Shown: positions 11,484 through 22,958, numbered from the stretch's first letter. The stretch: DNA of 64,000 nt from Plantago ovata (GCA_028274465.1 CM051455.1:72522985-72586984), one strand, 5' to 3'. Made by a program: numbers and translations. The notes: generated by a model from the sequence alone, not told the origin.

Positions 11484-13060
11484 AGGGGATTATCCCTACA
11501 CGGTGTGTGTACAATATCACTCTAGAACAAGATGCCAAACCCGTTAGGCAACCTCAGCGTAGGATAAATCCCGCCATGTAAGAAGTAGTGAAAAAAGAGG
11601 TGATTAAGTTACTAGATGCCGATATGATCTACCCCATTCCTGATAGTAAGTGGGTAAGCCCCGTACACATCGTACCTAAGAAATCTGGGATTACAGTATA
11701 GGAGAATGAGAAGGGAGAGCTAGTGCCAGTTAGGAAAACCACAGGTTGGTGGATGTACATTGATTATAGGAGATTAAATGCCGCCACAAAGAAATATCAT
11801 TTTCCTCTCCCAATTATTAATGACATGTTGAACCGCCTTTCGGGGTGGAAATTTTATTGTTTCCTTGATGGCTTGTCAGGTTTCTATCAAATTCCGATTG
11901 AGCCAGAGAACCAGGAGAAGATGACATTCACTTGCCCTTTCGGAACCTTTGCTTACAGGAGAATGCCATTTGGGTTATGTAACGCCCCCGCCACTTTTCA
12001 AAGGTGCATGCTTTCTGTCTTTTTTGATATGGTGACTAAGTTTGTTGAGGTTTTCATGGATGTTTTTTCCCTTTTTGGTGATTCGTTTGATGAATGTTTG
12101 CATAGATTAGATCTTGTTCTGAAAAGGTGTATCAAATGCAATTTAACTCTAAGTTGGGAGAAAAGTCATTATATGGTTAGGGAAGGCATTGTTCTAGGAC
12201 ATGTAGTCTCCGATAGAGCGATTGAAGTTGATAAGGCAAAGATAGAGATAATTGAGAAGCTTCCCCCACCCACTTGTGTCAAATAACTTGAGTCATTTCT
12301 TGGTCATGTAGGATTCCATAGGAGGTTTATCAAAGATTTTTCGAAAATTGCAAAACCCTTAAGCAACTTGCTTGCAAAAGGTGTGAGTTTCGATTTTTCT
12401 GATGATTGCTTAAAGGCCTTTAACACCCTTAAGGAAAGATTAGTTACTGCTCCTATAGTTGTGCCACCGGATTGGAAACTTCCTTTCGAGATAATGTGTG
12501 ATGCCTCAAATTTTGCTATGGGGGTTGTTTTATGCCAGAAGGTAGATAAGCAGTATCGTGTGATTTACTATGTTAGTAAGACCCTAGACTCAGCTCAAGT
12601 TAATTATACAACTACTGAAAAAGAATTACAGAAATTTAGGTCTTATTTGTTAGGAAACCCTGTGAATGTCCATACTGATCATGCTGCCTTAAGACATTTA
12701 ATAGCTAAACAAGATTCTAAGCCAAGATTAATCTGTTGGGTCTTATTGCTACAAGACTTTGATTTGACCATAGTGGATAGAGCCGGTAAGGAAAACTGCG
12801 TAGATGATCACTTGTCTAGAATTCCAGATATCCCGGTAGATGAAATCCCTGTTAATGAGGACCTTCCCGATGCACACCTGATGAGAGTAGATGAAGAACC
12901 ATGGTATGCTGATAATGTGAATTATTTGGCTACGGGCATTTTCCCAACTCGTTTCTCAGCATCCGATAGGAGAGCTCTCTCAAAACAATGCAGGTTTTAC
13001 ATATGGGATGATCCGAACCTTCTTACTGAAGGAGCTGATGAAATCTTGAGGAAATGCGTT
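11484..13060 (+). pseudogene. Gypsy reverse transcriptase and RNase H
   Basis: Athila-type RT: KPVRQPQRRINPAM, then a TAA, EVVKKEVIKLLDADMIYPI, SKWVSPVHIVPKKSG, a TAG at about 11699, then IDYRRLNAA, FYCFLDGLSGFYQIPI, FGTFAYRRMPFGLCNAPATF and EVFMDVFSLFG. The second catalytic Asp of the (Y/F)xDD box is Val (codon 12062-12064, GTT), so the enzyme would be inactive even if translated. Another TAA occurs at 12284-12286. RNase H follows from 12430: [38 protein letters not shown] and the terminal [10 protein letters not shown]. The only Gypsy RT in the window. Confidence 0.92.
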
Positions 13061-13478
13061 CCACAAGGAGAGCAACAAAGTGTACTGAGTCATTGCCAAG
13101 AGCTTCAGTGCGGGGGACACTATAGTGGGGCTAAAACAGCCCGTAAGGTGTTACAAGCAAGAGAATCTAGTGGTAGAACCTTTTGGTGTATGGGGAATTG
13201 ACTTCATGGGACCATTCCCATCAAGCTCGGGATATGAATACATTCTAGTCGCAGTGGATTATGTGACTAAGTGGGTGGAGGCAATTCCCACCAGGAAGAA
13301 TGATGCTTCGGTAGTTTTGGGATTCTTGAAGGATGTGATTTTCTCCAGGTTTGGAGTTCCTAGAACAATCATCAGCGATGGAGGTTCTCACTTCATCAAA
13401 CGGTCCTTGGCCTCACTCATGAAGAAATACAAGGTTACCCATAATGTCGCTACACCATATCATCCGCAGACTTCTGGG
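13061..13478 (+). pseudogene. Gypsy integrase, N-terminal and core part
   Basis: [16 protein letters not shown] marks the start of the zinc-binding region. Most of that domain is then deleted and the frame shifts at about 13155. The core follows: [19 protein letters not shown] (first Asp), [29 protein letters not shown] (second Asp) and TPYHPQTSG. The fragment stops there, before the catalytic Glu, where the leader of a minus-strand B element begins. The following integrase residues (SNRQIKK) occur on the minus strand at 6245. Confidence 0.88.
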
Positions 13479-13705
13479 CACATGAGGAAACAAGAAACCA
13501 AGGAGCAGAATCCACAAAAGAATTAAAAAAAAACTTGCAAGGAAAAAAACCTCTAATCTAATAATATATACAAAGAGCGCAAGCACGCAAGGTAACCAAG
13601 AGCAGATTAGATAAATTCTCTGAAAAAGATAGGGGGAAAGAAATGAGGTGAGAAAGTGATGTTGGCTGAAAAACCAAAACAAAAACACCAACCAAAGGAG
13701 ATAAG

Positions 13706-13723
13706 TCCCCGGCAACGGCGCCA
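13706..13723 (-). other. Primer binding site, tRNA-Asp type
   Basis: Minus strand TGGCGCCGTTGCCGGGGA, complementary to the 3' end of plant tRNA-Asp, three bases from the LTR end. This is the usual site for Athila/Tat Gypsy elements. Confidence 0.9.
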
Positions 13724-13726
13724 AAT

Positions 13727-15112
13727 TGATGATGTCGTTTTTCACCAATTAAATTTGTTTAAAAGCCAAAGAACACTTATCACTACACAAACTAGAGTGC
13801 AATGGTAAGTTTTCCCCGAGTGTCGTTCTCTCGTGACCTAACGTGGCTTTGTTTGTGGTTTTTGTTAGTTATTTCAGACAACGAGTTCAAGTGTTTATGG
13901 AATTGTTTTCTTAGAACAAAGCAACGATAAATCAGATTGTTGTAATCAAGTTTGGAAAGCGGTTGGTGGTAGAAATCAAATACACATGCATGGGTTACGA
14001 ATATGCTCACAAGTTCAGTGCGTAAAACCTTCGATCAAGTCTGCTAAGTAACTCGTCTAGGTAACTTTCAAGACACACATCATAAAAGACCACTATCAAT
14101 ACTTTAGAGGTGCTTGTCACTAACACCATTTATCTAGCATGCTGCAAATCTCTAACATACAATCCTATAGCTTTCATTGACCAAGAGTTTGTCACTATAC
14201 TCAATTCGAATATATTTTATAGGCAACTAAGAATCACATGAAGGAATTTGCAGCAAGATTGAATCACAATCTCATGTAAGCATAAACATAACCCATAGCA
14301 TGCATATTCTACATTCTACCACCAACACAAAGGATTTAGTTACTCATATTCATAAACATAGACATCAAATCATATGAATTGTAAATAGAATACATCAAAT
14401 CAAACTACTAGACAAGAGATAATGATACAATGTTACCACCAAGCTGTCACTAATCGGTGGGTATTGATGAAAACCTCTCCGTAGATGAAACAATGGATGA
14501 AATCCTATGCCAAAACCTTTAATCCAATCTAAAATACAATGTAATCTGAGTTTTCTCTGAGTTTTGGGGCTTAGGAGCTCTCCAAAACGAAGCTACTGTT
14601 CAAAAGTATCCAAAAAGTAATTGAAGATCAGATTTAAGAAGGAAAATCCGAAAACGTAACCGCTGCCAAGCGGACCGCTTGGAGAGGCCAAGCGGAGCGC
14701 TTGGGCCCTCCAAGCGCTTCGCTTGGCTGCTGTGCCAAAGCTCCTGGAAAATGAAGCGGAGCGCTTCACTATTCCAGGCGCTTAGCTTGGCTCCTGGGAA
14801 GATTTTTGTCTTCCAACTCAATCTTTTTGCCCTCGTACATCCCTCGGGTGCCTTGGACTCATCCTTCTCAATGCTTATTGATGCTCAAACACTCACGAAC
14901 AAGCCGTGGAGATCAAGGAACTTCAACGGGGCCATTTTCTATCAAAAAAGCTTGTTTTTAGCTCCAAAAACTCCATTTCGTACCTTAGTGCCTGAAAATG
15001 CAAAAAACAATAAACGTGACACTATTCTACAAAACTAACCAAAAAACAAGGCTAAAAGATAGCAAAAGAAGGTAAAAGAGACAAGAGGAACGCGCCAAAA
15101 ATATGTTCATCA
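13727..15112 (-). repeat. LTR of Gypsy family B, inverted
   Basis: 1386 bp on the minus strand, TGATGAACATATTTTTGG to GACATCATCA. Being next to a primer site it is a 5' LTR. It faces the plus-strand LTR at 7726-9105, so the two form a long inverted repeat around family E gag-pol. The palindrome cluster lies at 14665-14790. Confidence 0.9.
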
Positions 15113-15315
15113 GTAAACCCTTTCGCCGGAACTCGGGCTATTTCTTCCTCGTAGGATCGAATTAAACTCAATGGATTCATCCCCACTCCTTGCTCAAACC
15201 TTGGTATGTTCCTCAGCACGGAACTTGTCACTTCATACCCAGTTAACTCATCCTCCAGGTATAAAGTTGATCCTCTCTTAACCTGCGAGAACTGGGGCGT
15301 CATGTGAGCCCTCAT
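15113..15315 (-). pseudogene. Gypsy family D gag, N-terminal fragment
   Basis: Begins MRAHMTPQFSQVKRG at 15315 and continues through DELTGYEVTSSVLRN to EEEIARVPAKGF, where the B LTR begins. It occupies the gag position after LTR, primer site and leader but differs from the B and C gag starts. The start chosen is the Met nearest the end of the leader; an in-frame Met lies 15 codons upstream. No domain is recognised in the remaining piece. Confidence 0.55.
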
Positions 15316-15487
15316 GGACGTTATACCTGGATATCTGTGACAGGAGTAACTCACAACCAAAAATCAGTCCTGTTAGAACTGACCAAAATTTGGTATTTAA
15401 CCACTAAACCAGACAAACAAAGATCACTTATCCTAGGGGTTGAATGCTGAAAATACAAATAAGCTAAAGAGTAAAAAGGAGTTATAG

Positions 15488-15505
15488 TCCCCGGCGACGG
15501 GGCCA
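15488..15505 (-). other. Primer binding site, tRNA-Asp type, imperfect
   Basis: Minus strand TGGCCCCGTCGCCGGGGA, with two differences from the sites at 13706 and 43988. It lies three bases from the LTR terminus. Confidence 0.8.
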
Positions 15506-15508
15506 ATT

Positions 15509-16870
15509 TGAGGAACGAGATTGTGAGACTCGAACAATCAAATGAATTTGTTTTAGCCAAAAGGCAACTCACAACTACACAAAACACGTAGTGCAGAGGT
15601 AAGATGACCTCGACTGTCGATCTCTAGGGACTTAACTAGCTTTAACTACAATAACTATTATATAATCCAGTAAACAAACTTAACTTAACTTCTTTAACAA
15701 TATGCGACGAGAGTTGGTGATACTAATGCTCATTCTAAGCATCGGGTTCTAATTATGCATGAAAGTGCAACACGTACTGCTTTAAAAGTAATTCGAACTG
15801 ATCTTGCTGTGGGAATTGTTTTCACCATATCAGACAACTCTGCATTCGTAGAGGATACTGTCGCAAGGTTTCCACCCAAACGCTCGATCAGAACAAACAC
15901 CAAAAGACAGATTTTGACATGTATTTTGAAAGCCTCTTATCTATACTAATACTTGGCTAAGGTTGTCAGGCTTAGTGCAAGCAGTAGTTGATAATTGTAA
16001 ATATTGAAAGTGATGATCTTGAATTGTCCTAGTTTTTCTAACACTTTATTACGAAGATTGATGGCTTAGTCGGATCAACGATTCATATACCACAAATCTA
16101 CAAGCAAAAGACTAAGAAACTCAATCATGCACAATATGAACCCTAGCTATGAATTTACATACTATCACCAACTAGATATTTAGCTACTCATAGCAATAAC
16201 ATAATCAACAATAGTAATCATAGGTGAAAACATTGTAGAATCAATAAATAGAGTACGAAAAATAGTGAGATACAAAGTTACCACCGAGGGTTGTCAATCT
16301 CCGGTAAATTGCTAAACTCACAAGTTTCTAGCAAGGTGAGATCAAAAGATGTCCAAATCTCTACCTTGATGCTTCAAATCTCTATGGAAAAGTAAATCTA
16401 AGTCAAAGAAAACCCAGAAGAAGTTCTAGGGTTTATGTCTGCAACAGTATAAATGAATAGATGAAAATTCGACTTTTGTATAAAAAAATTTGTGGGCTTC
16501 CAAAAAGGCACTAGGCTGACCGCTTGGTGTGCCAAGCGGTGCGCCTGGCACGGGCAGAGAGTTGCCCGTGCTTTTCTTCTCCAAGTCTTCAACTTTTGGT
16601 CTTTTGGCACGACTTTGAGCTCCGAACTTGGTCTTTTGGCCTGGAAACACGTCCCGGTACTCCTTGACACACCAAGGATGATCTCGTTGCACCAAAACTT
16701 CAATGTTTCGCCATAATTTACATCCCAAAGTGCGATTTTCACCTAAAACCTTAAAATAACAAAAAAAATAGAAACATGACACTATTCTAACAAAATGCAC
16801 TAAAAATGCATGCAAAAGGATAGTTAAATAGGTGAAAAAGAACCAAATGAAAGTGTAAAAGACACTGTCA
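15509..16870 (-). repeat. LTR of Gypsy family D
   Basis: About 1362 bp on the minus strand, starting TGACAGTGTCTTTTACACTT and ending CTCGTTCCTCA. The start resembles family C LTRs (TTTTACACTTTCATT). A small palindrome cluster lies at 16505-16565 (ACCGCTTGGTGTGCCAAGCG). The outer boundary is inferred from TG/CA ends and the onset of aORF sequence. Confidence 0.7.
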
Positions 16871-17911
16871 TGAACTACTCCTTCTGAAGCTCTTTTAAAG
16901 CTCCCTGGACCGCCTCCCAGAGAACCTCTTGCTGAAAAAGAGCAAAGTTCTAAGAAAAGAGCTGAAACAGATTCTGAGAAAAGTTCAGCAAATCCTAAAA
17001 GGAGAAGAACTTCTGCTGATACTCAAGAATTCTGTCACACAGAAACTCATCAAGGCATTAATGACCAAACAATAGCTCAATCTATAAGGGTCAAGCCTCT
17101 TTCTGCCTTAACTCCATCTGGCCATTCCAAACACTTCTCTTCTGACTCCAGATCTTCAGCAAAAGATCATGATAATGCTAAGTCAAGAAGAAGAAAGCAA
17201 AGACACGAAGAAAGAAGGCTAGCTAACATTGCCATTGGCACTTGCATTGATTACACAAAGGCCACCAATGAGGAAACCATTCAGAATGTGATCAGAAACC
17301 TCCATGGTTGCTGGATCATAAAGCTGGAAGACCTTATGGCCAATGACTTCTTTCCAAATGCTGTACAGAATCAAATGTACACTTGGATTGCACTGAAAGT
17401 CACAAGAAAAGAAAGGGATCATCCTCCCTACCCAAGGAACATTGTTGTGAAATGGCTGAACATAGAAATTTTGGTAAGAAAAACTTCCATCAGCAAGAAG
17501 ATAAAACAAGAGCCTTATTTAATCAAGCCGATGGATGTTGCTTACTATAATGATCCCATAACCAAGAAGTCCAAAAAGAAATATGGCTTCATTCCTTATG
17601 AGTACTTTTATCTCACTGCAAAGGATCAAGAAGAAGACCTTCTCTGGTTAAGGAAGATTCATGCCAACAAGGGAATTTCAGACAATCAACTACTACATGC
17701 TAGCAATTGGGGCATGCACTTGTGGGTAATACACTACAAAGAGATGAATGGTGAAAACCATCATTATACTGCCTGCAAGAATGCAAGAATTATTCAACTT
17801 GAAGTCCGTAAGCTACTTGAAGATTACGAGAAGGACTCTATTGAATTCACTGCTCTTGCTGAAAAGAGTGTAAAAGAGATTCTTAGACAATCCTCTGCTG
17901 GAATAGACTAG
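16871..17911 (+). pseudogene. aORF of Copia family A, C-terminal part
   Basis: An open frame runs from just after the junction to TAG 17909-17911, about 345 codons. The first part is low in complexity and charged (AEKEQSSKKRAETDSEK, KSRRRKQRHEERR). The last 230 residues look globular: an IAIGTCIDYTKATNEE block, NLHGCWIIKLEDLMAND, KKYGFIPYEYFYLTAKDQEE and a DNQLLHASNWGMHLWVIHY block. This end is lost at 38011 in the other copies, so it shows what the complete protein ends with. No known domain is recognised. The frame itself is undamaged but lacks its N-terminus and promoter. Confidence 0.65.
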
Positions 17912-18165
17912 TCCCTTGGAAGCTTTGTTTTGTTTGTTGATTACTTTAGTTATCTACGAACTTTCTTGTAAACTTACTGAAAGATAACTATCAGCAATAA
18001 ACTTTTTGACTCTTATTGGTTTTGGATTATGCAAACTATTTATGCTTACTGTTTTATTATCCAAGTATGTTTGCATTAATCAACTGATTTATTCAACATC
18101 AGGAACCTCTAAAAGGGTAACAATTAATTTAGCCATGGATTGCTAACATCAAAAAGGGGGAAATT
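17912..18165 (+). other. Copia 3' UTR and polypurine tract
   Basis: A non-coding AT-rich stretch ending in AAAAAGGGGGAAA (18151-18163), directly before the LTR. This is the Sirevirus-like polypurine tract and recurs before the LTR at 54911. Confidence 0.85.
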
Positions 18166-19542
18166 TGTTAGGAAACTTGTAATTTTGATGAACAATTAAA
18201 CATGCTAAATTAAGGAAAGTCCAGTAACTAGTACTCTTAAGGTCCATTGGAATTTAGAATTTTAAGGAAATTGTAAATGAGGAACGTTTGCTGAAAGACT
18301 TAGTGTAGGTACTAGTTAGGTTCTTTCATTTGCTGATGATGTACTTTATTTTTATAAACGAACTATTGAAGACCTAGAACCACTCAGAAAGCTGAAGATT
18401 CGAAGATTGAAGACTTAGAATAATTCTGAGAAAGGTATCTATAAAGGCACATGTTGCTCAGAAAGTGAGATTTTCAGCAACAGTTTGCATAAGTGAAAAT
18501 CTATATGACAGAGTAGGTTGTGTTTGCTGAAACTGAGACTGACCACTTGCTGACAACATATGTGACCTCCTTGCTGAAGAGTACTTGCATTTTGGATCCA
18601 ACGTTCAAATTTGAATTTGATTCAAATGAACATTAAATGCAAAGTAGGCACGCGAAGAACATGAAGACAAGAAGACAAATGAAGGGCGCTGCTGAAAGTA
18701 CAAAAGCAAGATAGTGACATCTTAAGGTACAAAGCCTTAGGATTTGAAATTCAAACGGCTCCCTTGAGACACTATAAATAGAGGTCATCAGGCAAAGAGT
18801 AGAAGTGTGTCAACAACGTGATCAAACTCTCACTTGTGCTTTAAACACTCAAATCCTTCTATACTCTTTACTGCCTATTCATCCGTTCCATGACTTAAGC
18901 TTGAAACAAAAGCTACTTGTGAAGAAGTAAAACATTCACGACTAAGAAATTAGTTAAGTGTTCTTTCTTTCGAACAAGAACAAGTCTTGACACCGGAAAC
19001 AATCAAACTTGCTTACTACAAAGTATTACAAGTTGTGTTTCTTTAGATAACTTGTTATAGCTGAAAAGTTATACTCAAGTGATCTCATCCCAAACCTCTC
19101 TAACTGATAAACACCCTTTTCAGGCGTGAAATTCAGGGGGAATTAATCAAGCATAGTGTGGCTGATTATAAGTCCGAAGTTTGGTGGAGAACAAGGTTAT
19201 AGTTCTCTAGTTAGGTTGGAAACGAAGCAAGTGTGCTTTGGTTTCTGAAGAATCATTAGTGATAGGATTTGTAAGAAACCTCACATCTTATCATAGTCTG
19301 CTCACTTACTGAAACTAGCACTCACTGAAAAGAACTTATTGTAAAAGACTTCCGCACTCTCTTTTTAAGTACAGCAAACTCATTACTGAAAAGTAATAAG
19401 TACTTGCTGAGAAAGTTAAGTACTAGCAAACTCATTACTGAAAAGTAATAAGCACTTGCTGAGAAAGTTTTAAACGACGAAAAGTTTGAAAAGACTATTC
19501 ACCCCCCCTCTAGTCTTTTCTTGTTGTTTAAAGGGACCAACA
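18166..19542 (+). repeat. LTR of Copia family A
   Basis: 1377 bp, TGTTAGGAAACTTG to GGGACCAACA. The TATA box is TATAAATA at 18773-18780, in the context CACTATAAATAGAGG. It carries one copy of the U3 unit that is repeated five times in the LTR at 47999. The words TTGCTGA and CTTGCTGAGAAAG recur throughout. Confidence 0.93.
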
Positions 19543-19957
19543 ATGGGTCTTCATCAGGAAAAAAATGGCGGAATAGGAATCTATTTCAAAAGTCCAGGAG
19601 GAGCGGAGCTCGAGTACGCTGTTACTCTAAGCTTCTCGGTCTCCAATAATGAAGTTGAGTATGAAGCCATCCTCATAGCTCTACGTATGGAGAAAGCGCT
19701 TCAAGTGAAGAAGCTCCACCTCTTCACTGACTCTCAATTGGCCGAGAAGCAAATCTCGAGAAAGTTCAAAACAAAGAAAGATTCACTAGCCGAGTACAAG
19801 AGCGCCATCACAGAAGAAATCCAAAAGTTTGAAAGTTGTGAGATTGAAAAATTCTCAAGAGATCTCAATCAAAGAGCGGATTCTCTATCAAAATACGCTT
19901 AAGCCTCCGGAGGAGTGGATACCCGGAATGTGATACTCATGAAAATCAATGCGTTGT
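19543..19957 (+). pseudogene. Tat-type Gypsy additional RNase H fragment
   Basis: Coding up to TAA near 19902, then about 55 nt more of the same element. The protein reads GGIGIYFKSPGGAELEYAV, SFSVSNNEVEYEAILIALR, HLFTDSQLAEKQISRKF and DLNQRADSLSKYA. This matches the extra RNase H carried by Tat-lineage Gypsy elements: the Glu of NNEVEYEA, the Asp of FTDSQL and the last Asp of RADSL are present, while the first Asp is lost at the left junction. It is squeezed between a Copia 3' LTR and a B LTR that inserted on either side. Confidence 0.82.
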
Positions 19958-21314
19958 TGATGAACGTATTTTTGACGCGTTCATCTTGTCTTTTTTGCCT
20001 TCTTTTTCTATCCTTTTGCTTAGTTTCTAGGTTAGTTTTGTACAATAGTGTCACATTTTGTGTTTTCTGCATTTTCAGGCACTTAGGTACGAAACGGTGG
20101 TTTTGGAGCTAAAAACGAGCATTTTTTATGGAAAATGGCCCCGTTAAAGTTCCTCGACCTCCATGGCTTTGTTCGTGAGTGTTTGAGCCCCAATAAGTGT
20201 TGAGAAGGACGAGTCCAAGGCACCCGATGGCCGATCGTGGGCAAAGGATTGAGCTTCGAAGTTAAAATCCGCCCCACAGAGCAATTGAGCCGCTTCCGGA
20301 AGCCAAGCCCTCCGCTTGGAAATCTCTGGAATTCCAGAGAAGTTACCCAGCCTCCAAGCGGTCCGCTTGGCAGAGCCCAAGTGGTCCGCTTGGCTGCAGT
20401 TACAGAATCAGGATTCTGTCTTTGAAACACATTTTCAGTTGCTTTTTTCACATTCAGACTCCAGCATTCGAATTTTGGAGAGCTCTAAGCCCCAATTTTC
20501 ACCCTAGAACTCAGATTTACATTGTAATTCACATTGGATTGAGGATTTGGCCATAGGATTGCATGATATTTTCATCTACGGAGAATTTCCACCGAATAGT
20601 GACAATTTTGGTGGTAACTTTGTATCAATCTCTTGTCTAGTAGTTTGATCAAATGTAACAATTCATATGATTCGATGTTGTCTTTGTTGAATATGAGTAG
20701 CTAAATCCTTTGTGTTGGTGGTAGAATGTAGAATTTACATGTGTTGGATTATGTTTATGCTTACATGAGATTGTGATTCAATCTTGCTGCAAATTGCTTC
20801 ATATGATTCGTAGTTGCCTATAAAATATATTCGAATAGAGTATGTGACAAAAATTCGTGTTCAATGAAAGCTATACGATTGTATGTTTGTGATTTGCAGC
20901 ATGATAGATAAATGGTGTTATTGACAAACACCTCTAAAGTATTCATAGTGATCTTTTATGATGTGTGTCTTGAAAGTTACCTAGACGGTTGCTTAGCAGA
21001 CTTAGGCGAAGGTTTTTCGCACTGAACTTGTGAGCATATTTGTAATCCATACATGTTAATTCGATTTCTACCACCAACCATTTTCCATCTTTGATTACAA
21101 ACAAGTCTTATTGTAGTTTGTTGTAGTTGAAAACCATTTTCGAACCCACTGTGATTTCGTTGACTGAAATTTCATACAAAAACCTCAAACAAAGACACGT
21201 TAGGTCCCGAGAGAACGACACTCGGGGAAAACATTCCATTGCACTCTGATTTGTGTAGTGATAAGTGTTCTTTGGCTTTTAAACAAATTTAATTGGTGAA
21301 AAAGCGACTGATCA
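19958..21314 (+). repeat. 5' LTR of Gypsy family B element
   Basis: 1357 bp, TGATGAACG to GCGACTGATCA, next to a primer site and so a 5' LTR. The palindrome cluster at 20277-20400 includes CCAAGCGGTCCGCTTGG and CTCTGGAATTCCAGAG. It is more diverged from the copies at 7726 and 13727 than those are from each other. Confidence 0.92.
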
Positions 21315-21317
21315 ATT

Positions 21318-21335
21318 TGGCGCCGCTGCCGGGGA
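21318..21335 (+). other. Primer binding site, tRNA-Asp type
   Basis: TGGCGCCGCTGCCGGGGA, one difference from the perfect site at 13706-13723, three bases after the LTR. Confidence 0.9.
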
Positions 21336-21456
21336 CTTAACTCCTTTGGTTGGTATTTTAATTTTGGTTTTCAGCCAACATCTCTTCTTTGTCTCATTTC
21401 TGTTCTTTATTTCTTTGTGCTTTGGATACTCACTACTCTTTGTTTCAGGTGACTGC

Positions 21457-22958
21457 ATGCCTAGAACCCGAACGGATGGGCCTAACATTGAACCTTTTGT
21501 GGACGAGATCCATAGATTGTTTCTTAGAAGAAGGAGGAATTTGAATCTCCAGTTTGAGGAGGTAGCATCTAGAGATTCCAGTTCTGGAATTAGGGAGGAA
21601 TCTTTCTCTCATCTTTCGGAACCAGTTCTCGAATCTGTCTATTTAGGAGGTGAAATGGCGAAGCAGCCTATTCGTACTGTTACCAAGTCTACGGTTGGGG
21701 CTAGAGGGCCAACAATTGTCCTCAATGATGCCACAAGAAATCTGGAAATCAAGAATCACATGTTCCAACAACTTCCCAAGTTCTATGGGATGGCTAATGA
21801 GGATGTGATTGGATTCCTGAACGAGATTGAGAAATTTTGTTCTCCATCTTAGGCGACCAGGGGCTGGTGTGAGTGATGATGACCTTCATATGAAGGTATT
21901 TTTTATGGGTCTTGGCGATAGAGCAAAGGCTTAGCTGAACTGTCTAGAGGCCGGGTCTTTGACAACATGGCAAATTTTCTTTGATAAGTTCATGGAACGG
22001 TACTACCCCGCTTCCAAGACAATGGCTATGAAGATCAAAATTAGCACCTTTGATAAAAAATATGATGAAGCTTTTCACGAGGCTTATGATAGATTCATTG
22101 GGTTGCAACATCGGTGCCCACATCATGGGGACGATAAATGTCAGCTTCTCCAATACTTTAACAATGGCTTACATCCTGAGATTCAATCTCAAGGGGATAG
22201 TATGTGTGAAGGTAGTATGGGAGAGTTGACGCCTTGTCAAGCCCAATTGAAGCTAGACACCATGTACCGGAATTCTCAAAACCGCAATGTGAGAGCTCGT
22301 TGCTTCAAAAGAAGCAAAGAGGTGAGGCGTAGTGGTAGAGCAAGATGCGTTCGATGGGTTCGCCCATGAAGTGAAGCAACCTTTAAGGCAAAGCGTTCCT
22401 ATTCCTTCTACGGAAGTTTATGGTGTGTGCAAGAACTATGGGCACCCGACCTAGTTATGCCGTTCTGAATTTGCTCGAGAGCAGTTTGTCAAGAACGAGG
22501 TCCGTGAAGAAGTGTATGTTGTTGTCGATGGAGAGGAAAGTGTTGAGGACGTGAATTATGGCCAGGGGTATGGCAATGTGAGGCCACAAAACCGTGGAGG
22601 GCAAGGACCACGAGGTGGATACCAGAACCAAGGCAATCTTGGTTATGTTAATAATCCCGATCAATATGCCTATGGGCCGAATAAGGATAGAAGTCGTCTC
22701 AACTATGGGAACAATTGGTATGAAGGAGCACCGCCTTCTAAACCTCCACCTCCACCTCCGGTTGCTAATACGGGGCTGCAAGGTGGAGGAGTGCTTCCTT
22801 TGACTCTTGTCTCCTCACTAAATAATATAGTGGTTAAAACGAACAAGTTCAAGGAGCACTACTACCGCAATGAGGCTAATAACAATCAGTGGTTCCAAAA
22901 GCTTGAGGATAGTAGTAACAACCTGCATAAGAAGTTGCAAGAGTTGATAGATCGATGA
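21457..22958 (+). pseudogene. Gypsy gag, frameshifted
   Basis: The start ATG 21457 (MPRTRTDGPNIEPFVDEI) follows a leader with no earlier good Met. Order: N-terminal region; RGPTIVLNDATRNLEIKNH; capsid-like domain with FYGMANEDVIGFLNEIEKF, a frameshift near 21845, AGSLTTWQIFFDKFMERYY and HRCPHHGDDKCQLLQYFNNG; a second frameshift near 22350; a zinc knuckle remnant (VCKNYGHP) whose first Cys is Tyr and which also contains a stop; a Gly/Asn/Pro-rich tail with NPDQYAYGPNKDRSRLNYG; and KLQELIDR before TGA 22956-22958, where the family C copy has Gly. Confidence 0.85.

Larger units (their letters stand above)
13479..15112 (-). mobile_element. Gypsy family B, 5' end with 5' LTR
   Basis: Read on the minus strand this is a complete LTR (15112 to 13727), a primer binding site (13723-13706) and about 225 nt of leader, cut off at 13479 inside family E integrase. 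No gag is present. The start of the LTR interrupts the gag of a family D element at 15112/15113. Confidence 0.85.
15113..16870 (-). mobile_element. Gypsy family D, 5' end
   Basis: Minus strand: LTR (16870-15509), primer site (15505-15488), leader of about 170 nt and the first 68 codons of gag, cut at 15112 by the insertion of a family B LTR. The right end interrupts the Copia aORF at 16870/16871. Confidence 0.8.
16871..19542 (+). mobile_element. Copia family A, 3' end with 3' LTR
   Basis: C-terminal part of the aORF (16871-17911), a 3' untranslated region, a polypurine tract and a complete LTR. The left side was cut by the family D element. The right side ends at the LTR terminus in a Tat RNase H fragment, which was probably the insertion target. 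Confidence 0.88.

Noticed and set aside
13706..13723. tRNA gene
   Set aside because: Only the 18 bases complementary to the tRNA 3' end are present; no cloverleaf surrounds them. I found no complete tRNA or rRNA gene in the window.
7726..15112. Large TIR DNA transposon with 1.38-kb inverted ends
   Set aside because: The inverted ends are bona fide LTRs with polypurine tract on one side and primer site on the other, and no transposase lies between them.
15755..15949. 64-codon ORF in family D LTR
   Set aside because: Corresponds to the downstream part of the LTR that is non-coding in related families C and B; no recognisable protein.
16492..16716. Possible small host gene within family D LTR
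   Set aside because: Lies wholly inside an LTR and over its palindromes, without conservation in related LTRs.
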